A DNA stretch of 22,122 nucleotides from assembly GCA_938038035.1 (NCBI GenBank), contig CALHQV010000185.1:1-22122 (forward strand). The letters are read 5' to 3'. Shown here piece by piece: positions 8,436 through 18,100 of this stretch. Numbering within the stretch: position 1 is the first letter of the stretch; every line of letters starts with the position of its first letter. The notes beneath the pieces were generated by a model. That model saw only the letters and a list, made by a program, of their open reading frames with translations, was not told the DNA's origin and made no database searches. The position numbers and the translations under genes were made by a program. This DNA is from an uncultured Gemella sp. GTDB lineage: Bacteria > Bacillota > Bacilli > Staphylococcales > Gemellaceae.

Positions 8436-8444
8436 TGTTATAAT
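8436..8444 (+). promoter_or_regulatory. Extended -10 promoter of the rhodanese gene
   Basis: TGTTATAAT is a perfect extended -10 element, 33 bases before the start codon. No good -35 box lies 17 bases upstream; the TTGATA at 8422-8427 is only 11 bases away. It is divergent from the surface protein promoter in the same gap. Confidence 0.65.
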
Positions 8445-8477
8445 GAATAGTAATACATTCAGAAAGGAGGGACAGTT

Positions 8478-9323
8478 ATGACACAATTTGATTTTAAAAA
8501 GTTGGTTGATGCTGAGTATTTATTAAATAATAGAACAAATAATAATGTTATTGTGATAGATGCACGAGGGGGGATGCTTGAAGAAGGTTCCTTAATGTAT
8601 GATAAAGCAATCGTTGTTGATTGGACTGATATAAGTTTACTTGGAGAATTTGGTGGAGAAGAACTAGGAAAATTATTATCTAAAGAGAATTATCAACAAA
8701 TTTTCTCTAAACTAGGAATTACAGATGAATCCGAAGTAATAGTCTATGGTTTTACTATGCCTGAACAAGGATTTGGTGATGAAGCAAGAGTTCTATACAC
8801 ATTTAATTATGCAGGATTTGATAATGTTAAATTTATCGATGGTGGATTTAAAAAAGTCGAAAAATTAGGATTTAATAAAAATTATAAACCATCAACTGAC
8901 AGAATTGATGTTAGTGATGTAGTTCGTAATGAAGCGACTCAAAATGATAAAGCTATTTATACAGATGAGTTATTATCAAAAATAGGTAATACAGATGTTC
9001 AAATTATTGATACTAGATTAGAAGTTGAATATAATGGTCGTGTAATTTATGGGGAAAATAAAGCAGGTCATATTCCTGGTGCAATTTCTCTTCCATTCAA
9101 TTCGTTAGTCGATAGTAATGGATTCTTAAAATCTAGAGAGGCTTTAGAAAAATATGTAACTGACAAAGGTTTAGATAAAAATAAACTACAGGTTACTTAT
9201 TGTACTACTGGAGTTCGTGCTTCGTACGTTGCGGTAATATTAGAAGAGTTAGGTTTCAAAGTGCGAAACTATGAACCTTCATTTGCAAGATACGCTAATG
9301 TTGGCGAAGTAGTATTAGATTAA
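8478..9323 (+). CDS. Two-domain rhodanese-type sulfurtransferase
   Basis: The product is a 281-residue cytoplasmic protein of the thiosulfate/3-mercaptopyruvate sulfurtransferase family, which moves a sulfane sulfur through a cysteine persulfide. Two rhodanese domains are visible. The N-terminal one (about 1-135) keeps IDARG but has no cysteine loop. The C-terminal one (about 150-280) has IDTR, the GHIPGA signature, and the active-site loop CTTGVRAS with Cys242. The loop does not match classical thiosulfate (CRKGVT) or mercaptopyruvate (CGSGVT) loops, so the donor cannot be named. AAGGAGG lies 7 bases before the start. A symporter gene follows after 26 bases, which suggests one operon and a shared sulfur-containing substrate. 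No signal peptide is present. Confidence 0.9.
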   Translation: MTQFDFKKLVDAEYLLNNRTNNNVIVIDARGGMLEEGSLMYDKAIVVDWTDISLLGEFGGEELGKLLSKENYQQIFSKLGITDESEVIVYGFTMPEQGFGDEARVLYTFNYAGFDNVKFIDGGFKKVEKLGFNKNYKPSTDRIDVSDVVRNEATQNDKAIYTDELLSKIGNTDVQIIDTRLEVEYNGRVIYGENKAGHIPGAISLPFNSLVDSNGFLKSREALEKYVTDKGLDKNKLQVTYCTTGVRASYVAVILEELGFKVRNYEPSFARYANVGEVVLD

Positions 9324-9349
9324 AATAATAAGGAGAATTAATATAGAAA

Positions 9350-10720
9350 ATGAATGATATGACAGGATATCTATTTTGGGGATTTTTAATAGTTTATGGA
9401 GTGGTAATGTTTTTATTATCACCAAAGAAGGTAACAGAAGCAGGATTCTTTAGAGGTGATGGTAACAGAGGTGAAAAACCTACTGAGATGATGCTTATGT
9501 TAAGTATTTTTATAAGTTGGATTTTTGCTAAATCTGTAACTAATGCTGCAAATTTAGGAGCCCAATATGGCTTTGTTGGTGGATTGGCTTATGCAACATA
9601 TTGGCTTTGTATTCCTATTTGTGGTTTAGCAATTTATAGATTAAGAACAAAGTATCAAGCAAAAGGATTAGTAAGTTTTTTAACGTCTAATTATGGAAAA
9701 GCTGCTTCTGTCGCATTTTCAGCTGCGATACTTATTCGTTTATTTAATGAAGTATGGAGTAATACTTCTGTTGTGGGTGGATATTATGGAAAAGCAGGTA
9801 GTAAAGAGTTTATTATCTCTGCAATTCTATTTACTGCTATTACTTTAGGGTATACTGTACTAGGGGGACTAAGAAGTTCTATCGTAACTGATGTTATCCA
9901 AGCTGTTATTTTTATATTCTTTGTTGGTTGGGTAGTTACTTTAATTTTACCGCAACACAACATTAGTGATTTTGTAACATCAGGAAATTGGGCGATGAAT
10001 ACAGGAGTAGATATGTTACTTGTAACAATTCTCCAATTATTTAGTTATCCATTCCATGATCCAGTACTAACAGATAGAGGTTTTATCGCAAGTGAGAAGA
10101 CTATGCTTCGTGCATTTTTCGTATCTGGTATTTTAGGATTCTTCTCTATTCTAATCTTTAGTTTCATTGGTATTCATGCGAAATTAATTGAAATGGAAGT
10201 AAGTAGTAATGTGCCAGCTGCTTTAGGTAAAACTTTAGGTGTTGTAGGGTATTTTGCTATGATAGTAGTAATGGTATCGGCAGCAGGATCTACTCTTGAC
10301 TCTACATTTGCAAGCTTAGGGAAGTTGACTGCTAAGGATTTACCAGAAATGTCTAATAGAGGATTAAAAAATCCTAAGAAAGTAGCTGTTTTATTTATGA
10401 TTGCATTTGCTATTATAGGTAATCTCCCAATGATTATGGGAACAGATATTCTTAAAGCCACAACGATCAGTGGAACAATGGTAATTGGACTAGCTCCGAT
10501 ATTCTTACTACATGGTTTTGTTAAACCAACAAAATTAGGATTCCACTTAAGTTTTTGGATTGGAATTATGTTAGGAATACTATTAACTATTAATTTAATT
10601 CCTACAAGTTGGGCTATTGGTACAGGTAAGAATGCATTACTACTAGGAGTTAATTTATACGGATTAATTTTATGTACTATTGGTTATGTAGCACCAGGAA
10701 TGTTCGCAAAAAATAAATAA
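9350..10720 (+). CDS. Sodium:solute symporter family transporter, substrate unknown
   Basis: This 456-residue integral membrane protein has about 12 hydrophobic segments. The sequence GGLRSSIVTDVIQ at about residues 172-184 matches the SSF family signature (GG.....TD..Q), and SAAGSTLDSTFASL later in the protein is the conserved helix with small and hydroxyl residues that lines the sodium site in relatives such as PutP. The family imports solutes driven by sodium, but the substrate cannot be read from the sequence. The only upstream Shine-Dalgarno (AAGGAG, 9330-9335) lies 14 bases from the ATG, longer than usual, and a stop codon just upstream excludes an earlier start. It is probably co-transcribed with the rhodanese gene. 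A strong stem-loop follows at 10725. Confidence 0.85.
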   Translation: MNDMTGYLFWGFLIVYGVVMFLLSPKKVTEAGFFRGDGNRGEKPTEMMLMLSIFISWIFAKSVTNAANLGAQYGFVGGLAYATYWLCIPICGLAIYRLRTKYQAKGLVSFLTSNYGKAASVAFSAAILIRLFNEVWSNTSVVGGYYGKAGSKEFIISAILFTAITLGYTVLGGLRSSIVTDVIQAVIFIFFVGWVVTLILPQHNISDFVTSGNWAMNTGVDMLLVTILQLFSYPFHDPVLTDRGFIASEKTMLRAFFVSGILGFFSILIFSFIGIHAKLIEMEVSSNVPAALGKTLGVVGYFAMIVVMVSAAGSTLDSTFASLGKLTAKDLPEMSNRGLKNPKKVAVLFMIAFAIIGNLPMIMGTDILKATTISGTMVIGLAPIFLLHGFVKPTKLGFHLSFWIGIMLGILLTINLIPTSWAIGTGKNALLLGVNLYGLILCTIGYVAPGMFAKNK

Positions 10721-10724
10721 ATAT

Positions 10725-10769
10725 AATATAATAAAAGTAAAGATGGTAAGTCTTTACTTTTATTATATT
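10725..10769 (+). terminator. Long perfect hairpin ending the rhodanese-symporter unit
   Basis: A perfect 19-base stem (AATATAATAAAAGTAAAGA with its complement) encloses a 7-base loop, TGGTAAG. The right arm is U-rich, but no separate U-run follows. The RBS of the next gene (GGAGAG) begins only two bases after the stem, so the hairpin could act as a partial terminator or as a barrier in the leader of the next gene. Confidence 0.75.
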
Positions 10770-10782
10770 TGGAGAGAGTTAT

Positions 10783-11688
10783 ATGGAAAAAGGTAGAAAT
10801 TGTTCATTAGAGTATATACTTCAAAAGGATTGGACAAAAAAAATTGAAAAATTAGAAGCAGAAGCAATCTATATAGTTGGAGGATTATATGGAAATAGAT
10901 ATGCTTTAGAAATTATCAATAAGATGGCACAGGATGAAAATGCGAAGGTAGTTTTTAATGGTGATATGCATTGGTTTGATGTCGAGAAGGAAGATTTTTT
11001 AAAGATTGAAGAGTTATCTAAAGATAGTATAAAACTTCTAGGAAATGTTGAATTTGAATTATTAAATAATACATCATCTTTAGGATGTGGTTGTAATTAT
11101 CCCAATGACGTAAGTGATGGTGTAGTAGAACGATCAAATATTATTCATAATATGATGAAAGAAAATATTAAAGGTAATCAGATTCTTAATGATATAAAAG
11201 AACGTTCAAAAACCTTAGTTTTAGATTTTTTTGGTAAAAAGATTGCAATTACTCATGGTGATGAAAAAAGTATGTCGGGTTGGGAATGTTCTAATGATAA
11301 TTTAAAATTAGAATCTAGAAAGAAAGAATTAGACAATTGGTTTAAAGAGAATGATATAGATATTTTAGCAACAACACACACATGTTTACCCGTAGTGTAT
11401 GATAATAGAAGAAATATTGTTATTAATAATGGTGCAGCAGGGATGGCTAATATCAAGGGAGAAACCTTTGGTCTATTTACAAGAATAGCTAAAAATAGTC
11501 ATAAAAAAGCGATATATTCAGAATATAGAGATGGATTATATGTCGAATTGATTAAGGTTGATTTTGATATAGACAAATTCAAATTATGGTTCGAAAAAGT
11601 GTGGCCGGATGATTCACCAGCAAGTATTTCTTATAAGAATCGAATTATAAATGGAACGTCATTAACAATAGAAGATATTATTGTATAG
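10783..11688 (+). CDS. Divergent metallophosphoesterase-like protein
   Basis: The product has 301 residues and no signal peptide or membrane segment. It has the layout of calcineurin-like phosphoesterases, but several metal ligands are changed. Where the family has GDxHGN it has GGLYGN (33-38), losing both the Asp and the His. The second block is NGDMHWFD, with Asp61 kept. The third is GNVE (87-90), where the family has GNHE. The fourth, THGD (157-160), is intact. The last reads TTHTC (197-201) instead of GHTH. Either the metal site has been rebuilt or the protein is no longer a phosphoesterase. A cluster CGCNYP near residues 103-108 is unusual. GGAGAG precedes the start by six bases. The GNAT gene follows after 8 bases, so the two are probably translated from one message. 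The family assignment rests on motif order only. Confidence 0.65.
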   Translation: MEKGRNCSLEYILQKDWTKKIEKLEAEAIYIVGGLYGNRYALEIINKMAQDENAKVVFNGDMHWFDVEKEDFLKIEELSKDSIKLLGNVEFELLNNTSSLGCGCNYPNDVSDGVVERSNIIHNMMKENIKGNQILNDIKERSKTLVLDFFGKKIAITHGDEKSMSGWECSNDNLKLESRKKELDNWFKENDIDILATTHTCLPVVYDNRRNIVINNGAAGMANIKGETFGLFTRIAKNSHKKAIYSEYRDGLYVELIKVDFDIDKFKLWFEKVWPDDSPASISYKNRIINGTSLTIEDIIV

Positions 11689-11696
11689 GAGAAAAA

Positions 11697-12248
11697 ATGA
11701 TAAGAAGAGCAACGAAAGAAGATACTAAAGTAGTAGAAGGATTATTTGACTTTATTAAATCATTAGAGATAGATATATTAAAAGATTATTCAGAAGAGAA
11801 GGTTTTTAAGATTTTAGAATATGTATTTTCATCTGAATATGATAGATTTAGTTATAAATACTGTACGGCATATGAAATTGAAGGTGTAATTAAAGGATTT
11901 TCTTTTACATACCATTATGATGAAGTCGAAAAAATGAAAGAGTTTTGGTATAGTGAAGTTGTAAGTAATTTTGATTTGAAGAAAGATTCTATAATATTTG
12001 ATTACAATGAAGTATTGATCGGAGAATTTTATTTAGATACATTATTTGTTTTTTCTGACTTCAGGGGAGAAGGTATTGGTAATAAACTATTAACAGAATT
12101 TGTTAATAGTGGAGAAGCTAAGTTAAGTTTAAATGTCGCACAATCAAATAATAGAGCAAGAAAGTTATACGAAAGTTATGGATTTGAAAAAGAATGTGAA
12201 ATTTTTATAGGACATGAAAATTATGATCACTTGATAAGAAGGAAGTAG
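11697..12248 (+). CDS. GNAT-family N-acetyltransferase
   Basis: The product is a 183-residue cytoplasmic protein that would transfer an acetyl group from acetyl-CoA to an amine on an unidentified acceptor. It starts MIRRATKED, typical of GNAT proteins. Near residues 123-129 it carries RGEGIGNKLL, the pyrophosphate-binding motif A. The late block NNRARKLYESYGF is the usual acetyl-CoA loop and C-terminal helix. The middle region (about 40-105), rich in Tyr, Phe and Glu, probably forms the acceptor site. AGGAG lies 8 bases before the ATG and directly after the stop of the preceding gene, so the pair forms an operon. No terminator is obvious before pepF. Confidence 0.88.
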   Translation: MIRRATKEDTKVVEGLFDFIKSLEIDILKDYSEEKVFKILEYVFSSEYDRFSYKYCTAYEIEGVIKGFSFTYHYDEVEKMKEFWYSEVVSNFDLKKDSIIFDYNEVLIGEFYLDTLFVFSDFRGEGIGNKLLTEFVNSGEAKLSLNVAQSNNRARKLYESYGFEKECEIFIGHENYDHLIRRK

Positions 12249-12298
12249 AGGAGTAGCTTTTGTTTTCAGAAAATTCAAGTTAATTTTAAAAATATATA

Positions 12299-12328
12299 TT
12301 ACCAAATTACTAAAATATGTGCTATAAT
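12299..12328 (+). promoter_or_regulatory. Promoter of pepF
   Basis: TGCTATAAT (12320-12328) is an extended -10 element. TTACCA at 12299-12304, 18 bases upstream of the hexamer, is a weak -35. The start codon follows 33 bases later. Confidence 0.65.
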
Positions 12329-12361
12329 TAAGACTATGTATTACACATAAGGAGAAATAAT

Positions 12362-14164
12362 ATGGTGGAATTATTAAGAAAAGATCAAAAAGTTGAGAAT
12401 ACTTGGGACTTAGAATCGATGTTTAAAACAAATGAAGATTTTTGGAACCAATTTAAAGAAGTAGAAAAACTTGTTCCAGAAATAAAAAACTATAGAGGAA
12501 AAGTTAAAGAAGGAGCAAAAGCATTATTAGAAGTTTTTAAAGTTGAAGAAGATATGTCTTTAAAAATGGAGCAATTAACTATTTATGCTTTTCTAAGAAA
12601 AGATCAAGATAGTACAAATGCAGAATACGGTGAAATATATGCTAAAACAATGAATTTAAATTCTAAGTTTGATGCAGAATGGTCATTTTTAAAACCGGAA
12701 CTTCTTTCAATAGAAGAGGAAGTACTTTCAGAATATGTAGAAGAATTAGAAGACCTAAAAGTTTATAAGTTTAAGTTAGAAAAACTTAATAAAAAACGTC
12801 CTCATACATTAGACGCAGAACAAGAAAGAATTGTTGCTATGGCTGCAGAAGCTTTAGACGCAAGTGATGAAACTTTTTCAGCATTGAATAATGCAGATGT
12901 TGAATTTGAAGAAGTTGAAGATAAAGATGGAAATAAACATACCCTAACTCATGGGACTTATGGAACATATATGGAAAGTCCGGATAGAGTACTTAGAAAA
13001 AATACATTCCATTCTCTATATAACTATTTCAAAAAGCATAATAATACATTGGCATCTACATTAGGTGGAAATCTAAAGAAGAAAAAATATTATGCAGATG
13101 TTCATAAATATTCATCAACAAGAAATAATGCATTGTCTAATAACTTAATTCCTGAGGAAGTTTATGATAATTTAGTAACGGTAGTAAATAAAAAAATTCC
13201 AGCCTTACAAAGATACTATAATTTACATAAAAGAGCAAAAGGTTTTGAAGATTTTAGACTATACGATAGATCAGTGTCGATGGTAAAAGGGGAACCGTTA
13301 AAATTCACATTCGAAGAGGCTCGCGATATTGTACTTGAAGCGGTAAAACCAATGGGTGAAGAGTACGTTAATGATATGAAAAAAGCATTCACAGAACGAT
13401 GGATTGATGTTTATCCAAATAAAGGTAAACGTTCGGGTGCATATTCATGGGGTGGTTATACTACAAAACCATTTGTACTATTAAATTTTGATGGTACATT
13501 AAATGATGTATATACTTTAATTCACGAACTTGGACACTCTATGCATTCTTATTATACTAGAAAACATCAGCCATACGTATATGGAGATTATTCAATCTTT
13601 GTTGCTGAGGTAGCATCAACTTGTAATGAGGCTTTATTAACTGAGTACCTTTATAATAAATTTGAAAAAGAAGGTAATAAGAATGGTATGCTACGTGTAC
13701 TTAATCAGGCATTAAGCGGCTTTACAGCTACAGTATATAGACAAACTCAATTTGCAGAATTTGAGCATAAAATTAACCAACATCTTCAAAATGGGGGAGC
13801 TCTGACAGCTGAATACTTTAATACTGAGTATTTCAACCTAATTAAGAAATACTATGGTGATGTATTTACCTATGATGAAGATATAAAATATGAATGGTCT
13901 AGAGTACCACACTTCTATTACAATTACTACGTATACCAATATGCTACTGGATATTCAGCAGCACAAGCTTTATCTAAGTTAATCTTAGAAGATAGTAAAA
14001 ATGCTAAAGTTTATATCGATGAGTTTCTTTCAAAAGGATGCTCTAATTATCCAATTGAGGTTCTAAAAAATGCAGGTGTAGATATGTCTAAACCTGAACC
14101 AATAGAATTAGCTCTTCAGGACTTTGAAGAAAAAATAGAAAAATTTGAAAAATTATATTTTTAA
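12362..14164 (+). CDS. pepF: Oligoendopeptidase F
   Basis: This cytoplasmic zinc metallopeptidase of family M3B cleaves peptides of roughly 7-17 residues and works in peptide nutrition and turnover. The 600 residues match the usual length. The zinc site HELGH is at 388-392, with the third ligand Glu416 in the downstream helix (AEVAS). The long helical N-terminal lobe (1-200) and the Tyr-rich substrate region (HFYYNYYVYQYATGYSAA) near 520 are typical of PepF. AAGGAG lies 6 bases before the ATG; the MVELLRK start is supported by this spacing. It has its own promoter and a strong terminator, so it is probably monocistronic. Its convergent neighbour is a phosphoesterase with no functional link that I can see. 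Confidence 0.96.
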   Translation: MVELLRKDQKVENTWDLESMFKTNEDFWNQFKEVEKLVPEIKNYRGKVKEGAKALLEVFKVEEDMSLKMEQLTIYAFLRKDQDSTNAEYGEIYAKTMNLNSKFDAEWSFLKPELLSIEEEVLSEYVEELEDLKVYKFKLEKLNKKRPHTLDAEQERIVAMAAEALDASDETFSALNNADVEFEEVEDKDGNKHTLTHGTYGTYMESPDRVLRKNTFHSLYNYFKKHNNTLASTLGGNLKKKKYYADVHKYSSTRNNALSNNLIPEEVYDNLVTVVNKKIPALQRYYNLHKRAKGFEDFRLYDRSVSMVKGEPLKFTFEEARDIVLEAVKPMGEEYVNDMKKAFTERWIDVYPNKGKRSGAYSWGGYTTKPFVLLNFDGTLNDVYTLIHELGHSMHSYYTRKHQPYVYGDYSIFVAEVASTCNEALLTEYLYNKFEKEGNKNGMLRVLNQALSGFTATVYRQTQFAEFEHKINQHLQNGGALTAEYFNTEYFNLIKKYYGDVFTYDEDIKYEWSRVPHFYYNYYVYQYATGYSAAQALSKLILEDSKNAKVYIDEFLSKGCSNYPIEVLKNAGVDMSKPEPIELALQDFEEKIEKFEKLYF

Positions 14165-14174
14165 TAATTAGATA

Positions 14175-14230
14175 ACCGACTCTAAAAAGAAAGAATTGAT
14201 TTCTAACTTTTTGAGTCGGTAATTTATTTT
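14175..14230 (+). terminator. Terminator between convergent pepF and phosphoesterase genes
   Basis: The stem ACCGACTC with GAGTCGGT continues, after a one-base bulge, as AAAAAG with CTTTTT and then AGAAA with TTTCT. It is followed by the T-rich AATTTATTTT on the plus strand. It serves pepF and may also stop the minus-strand gene, whose stop codon lies just past it. Confidence 0.85.
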
Positions 14231-15059
14231 ATCTTTTTAATGTTGCTAATACTAATTCTATTCTATTATTAATCCTAATAGGGAATGAACTGTTACCAAG
14301 GCCTTGAGAAACAATTAAAGTTGAATCTTCTAGAACATAGTTACCATTAGTATATTTTGGAAAGAAACCTTGACTAGGAGAAAAAATTCCACCTACAAAT
14401 GGGATTCTCCATTGACCACCATGCGCATGACCTGAAAAGATAAGATCGTATTTTATATCTGCATAGATTGGAAATTTCTCAGGTCTATGTGATAATAGTA
14501 TATTAAAGTGATTTGGAGAGTAAAGTTCTTCTAGAGTTTTTATGAAGTTTGCTCTATGATTAAGTTTATCTTCGTTTTTAAAGAAATTATAATCTTCAAC
14601 CCCAACCAAATTAATACTTTCATTATTTCTTGTGATTAATAGATTGCTATTGTGCATATATGTAATATTGAGTTTTTTCATTCTATTTATAAGTTGCTCG
14701 TATTCTTCAGGAAGTCTTAATTCATGATTTCCAGAGACGAAATAGCATGGAGCTATTATTGCTAATTGACTTAGAATGTTATAAGCGATATCCATATCGT
14801 TATTATAGCTATCTAGAATATCTCCAGTAATAACAATCATATCTGGATTGAAATCCTTAATTTTTTTTATAAATGAAAGATCACTATATCCAATCCTATC
14901 ACAATGAATGTCACTGACTTGAGCGATTTTAAAATCGTCAAAAGCTTGAGGTAGTTTATCAAACTTAAGAGTAGTTTTTCTTACTTTTAATTTTTTATTT
15001 TGTCTTATTATTGAACTAACTGCAATAATTGGAGCTAGTGCTAAAATTTTTCGTTTCAT
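14229..15059 (-). CDS. Membrane-anchored metallophosphoesterase, YkuE type
   Basis: The product is a 276-residue calcineurin-like phosphoesterase with all metal motifs in order: SDIHCD near residue 50, GDILD near 79, GNHE near 111, SHRPE near 193 and SGHAHGGQ near 211. The end of the catalytic part, with GHAHGGQWRIP and the later FPKYTNG, resembles Bacillus YkuE. The N-terminus MKRKILALAPIIAVSSII is a short hydrophobic stretch after basic residues, so the protein is probably anchored to the membrane. AAAGGTG precedes the ATG. The substrate is not evident; UDP-diacylglucosamine hydrolases and other family members share this fold. It is transcribed divergently from addA, with overlapping promoter elements. 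Confidence 0.9.
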   Translation of the reverse strand: MKRKILALAPIIAVSSIIRQNKKLKVRKTTLKFDKLPQAFDDFKIAQVSDIHCDRIGYSDLSFIKKIKDFNPDMIVITGDILDSYNNDMDIAYNILSQLAIIAPCYFVSGNHELRLPEEYEQLINRMKKLNITYMHNSNLLITRNNESINLVGVEDYNFFKNEDKLNHRANFIKTLEELYSPNHFNILLSHRPEKFPIYADIKYDLIFSGHAHGGQWRIPFVGGIFSPSQGFFPKYTNGNYVLEDSTLIVSQGLGNSSFPIRINNRIELVLATLKR

Positions 15060-15111
15060 TACATTTCACCTTTAAAATAATTTAGTAATAAACATAATAG
15101 TATTTTAAAAT

Positions 15112-15140
15112 ATTATACCATAAAGCTTAAAGTATGTTAA
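15112..15140 (-). promoter_or_regulatory. Promoter of the YkuE-type phosphoesterase gene
   Basis: On the minus strand TTAACA (15135-15140) and TGGTATAAT (hexamer 15112-15117, extended -10) are spaced by 17 bases. The -35 overlaps the addA -10 on the other strand. Confidence 0.75.
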
Positions 15141-15143
15141 AAT
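15135..15143 (+). promoter_or_regulatory. Extended -10 promoter of addA
   Basis: TGTTAAAAT is an extended -10 element 38 bases before the addA start. No clear -35 is present. An ATG at 15134 lies inside this element, which argues against it being the translation start. Confidence 0.6.
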
Positions 15144-15181
15144 ATATAGTGATAATTAATGTGAAATTAGAGGATAACTAT

Positions 15182-18100
15182 ATGATAAAAATTGAGAAGA
15201 TTGATAAAATAGCCGCTTCTAGAAAGCATTCTTATTCAGCCCCGCAATGGCAAGCAATCGCTATTACCGGTGCTGATGTTCTTGTTGCCGCAGCTGCTGG
15301 AAGTGGTAAAACTGAGGTGCTTTCTGAAAGGATTGCAAGAAAGGTAGCTTCTAACAGATGGGATATAGATCGTCTACTAGTACTGACATTTACGACTGCC
15401 GCAGCGAAGAATATGATTGTAAGAATTGAGAATAAAATCAGTGAACGACTACTATCTACTAATAAGGAAGAAGATTTAATATATTTAAGAAAACAAAGGA
15501 TGTTAATGAATGATGCCTATATAAGCACTATTGATAGTTTTTGTTTAAATGTATTAAAGAAATTTTATTATCTTGTTGAAGAAAAGATTGATAATAAAAT
15601 TAAATATTTATCACCTAATTTTAGTATACTTGCTAATAGTAGAGGGTTATTAATCGAAACGATAGGAAATGTTCTTGAACAATTAGTACAGGAAGATTCT
15701 AATACGACTGACCTATTATTCACAGTATTTGGCTCTAAACAGAATATTAGCTCTTATATTATTGACTTATACTATAAACTATTAAATATTCCAAATTTCC
15801 AAAATTATCTAGATGAAAATTTTACAAAACTAAACGATTTAGTAACTAATAATTTTAGAATTGAAGAAAATAGTATAATTGATAAGTTTAATAAAGTTAG
15901 TGAGTTAACTCAAAAAGAAAGTATAGCTATTGCGATAGACTTCTGCAGATATGTAGAACAGTATTTAATAAATAGTAAGAAGGAAAGTTCATTAGATTTA
16001 TTGTCTCTTGTAAATTTAGATGAAACAAAAAAAGAAAAACTTGCAAAATATGTAGATGAAGATGGGATGTCTATAAAGAGTAATCAAGAACAACTTGAAG
16101 AGATAGAAGAGCTTATTAGTAAGCTTAATGCACAGTTTGAGAATGAAGATAATATTTATGATACGGGAGTATTAAGTGAAATTCATGGAGTTCTTATTGA
16201 TTATCTAAATTATTTTAAAGTTTTAGAAAAAATGAATTTATTGGCTAAGGCGATTACAAGAGTACTGAAGAAACTGCACAATGATTTCATAAAAAGAAAA
16301 CGTGAGAATAACTTTTTAGACTTTTCTGATTTAAACCATCTGGCTATAAAAGCTTTAACAAGAGAAGAAGATGGAGAAATTGTTCCTAGTGAAGCGGCTC
16401 AATTTTATAGAAATTATTTCTTAGAAATATATGTTGATGAGTATCAAGATAATAATAACCTTCAAGAGTATATCTTAAATCTAATTAGAGGAGAAGGAGT
16501 TTACTTCTTTAGGGTAGGGGATGTAAAACAAGCAATTTATGGCTTTAGAGGATCAAATCCTGATTTATTCGAACAGAAATATAATAGTTATAGAAAACTG
16601 GAAATTGATAATTATTCAGAAAAAGAAGAATATTCTTTTGAAGATGATTCTGAAGGAATCTGTATAGTTCTAAAAGAAAACTTTAGAAGTGATGTTAATA
16701 TATTAAAATCTAGTAATTATATTTTTAATAGACTTATGGGGAATAAAAATGCTGGGGTAAGTTATGGAGAAGATAGTGCACTATACTATCCAAAAACAAA
16801 GGAAAAGAATGGGTCTGAAATTATTCCAACTAGGTTAATTAATGGTAAGGTTAATTATTTTACAGGTGAACTTTTAGAAGATAAAAAATCTTACAGAGAA
16901 CAATCTATAGAAAATATTGCCTATGAAATATTATTAGGTATTAAAAATGGCAAGAAGTATAGTGACTATGCTATTTTAGTTAGAAATAGTACAAAAATGT
17001 CTAGTTTTAAAGAAGTTTTTGCTAAATACAATATACCATTATTCTTTAAAGAAAAGGTGGGATTTACTGAATCTAATGCATTTAACATTTTGTATAATAT
17101 TCTTAGATTTTTAGATAATACAAATAGAGATACTAGTTTACTTGCAATTTTACATACTGAGATATTTGATTATAGTAATGATGAATTATTAAAATTATCT
17201 ATAACAAAAGGAAAAAATCTTTTTGAAAAATTACAAAACAGTGAAAAGAAAAAAGATTATAATACTGTAAATTTATTAAAAAAATGGTTGAATTTTAGTT
17301 TGAATAATTCACTTCCAAGTCTATTGGACTGCATAGCTATTGATATAGATTTTAAAAATTATTTGGTAACGATTGATGTAAGTGATGAAGAATTAGATTA
17401 TTATGAAAACTTTATAGATATTGTTAATGATTATCAAAATATAGATAATAAATTGAGCGGTTTGGTAAATCAATTAAAAACTATAAAAAATGATGAGGTA
17501 TTTGAAACGAAAAAACGCACACCGAATGATAGTGTAACTTTATCAACGATTCATATTTCAAAAGGACTAGAGTATAAAACAGTCTTTGTAGCTGATCTAG
17601 ATACATCATTTAGTAAAAGAGGATATACAGGTGAGGTATTATTCACAGAAATCTTTGGTTTAAGTATTAATGCAGAAGAGTTAAGTCAAAAGTTTGGTTT
17701 GATTTCTAGTAATATAGAAAAATTAAAGCAACTTTATAAATATAATAGTATTTTAATAAAATTACGTGAAAGAGAAGAAGAAGTACGTAATTTATATGTT
17801 GCACTGACTCGTGCTGAAAACTCACTACTTCTTGTGAGTCCAAATGGAGTAGAACTTAATAACGAGAAGGCTAAAGATAAACCGTTATATCAAGCTCTAA
17901 TAGAGGATGATAATTTTGAGAAAATCTTAAATAATCTATTAAGTGATTATGGAGAAGAGTTTATTTTTGAAAATGAAAAGGATGCTTTATTTAAAAATTA
18001 TGAAAGTGAGCCACTTGTAAAAGATGAAGAAGATAGTTCGGAATTTAATTTACAAGATTTTTATAAGAAATTTGAAAGTAAACAACAGGATGAGTCTAGC

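Noticed and set aside
8270..8477. AdcR zinc-operator near the large Pht gene
   Set aside because: I looked for a TTAAC...GTTAA palindrome and found none convincing.
10174..10461. 95-codon minus-strand frame inside the symporter gene
   Set aside because: It is antisense to conserved transmembrane segments, with no RBS or promoter.
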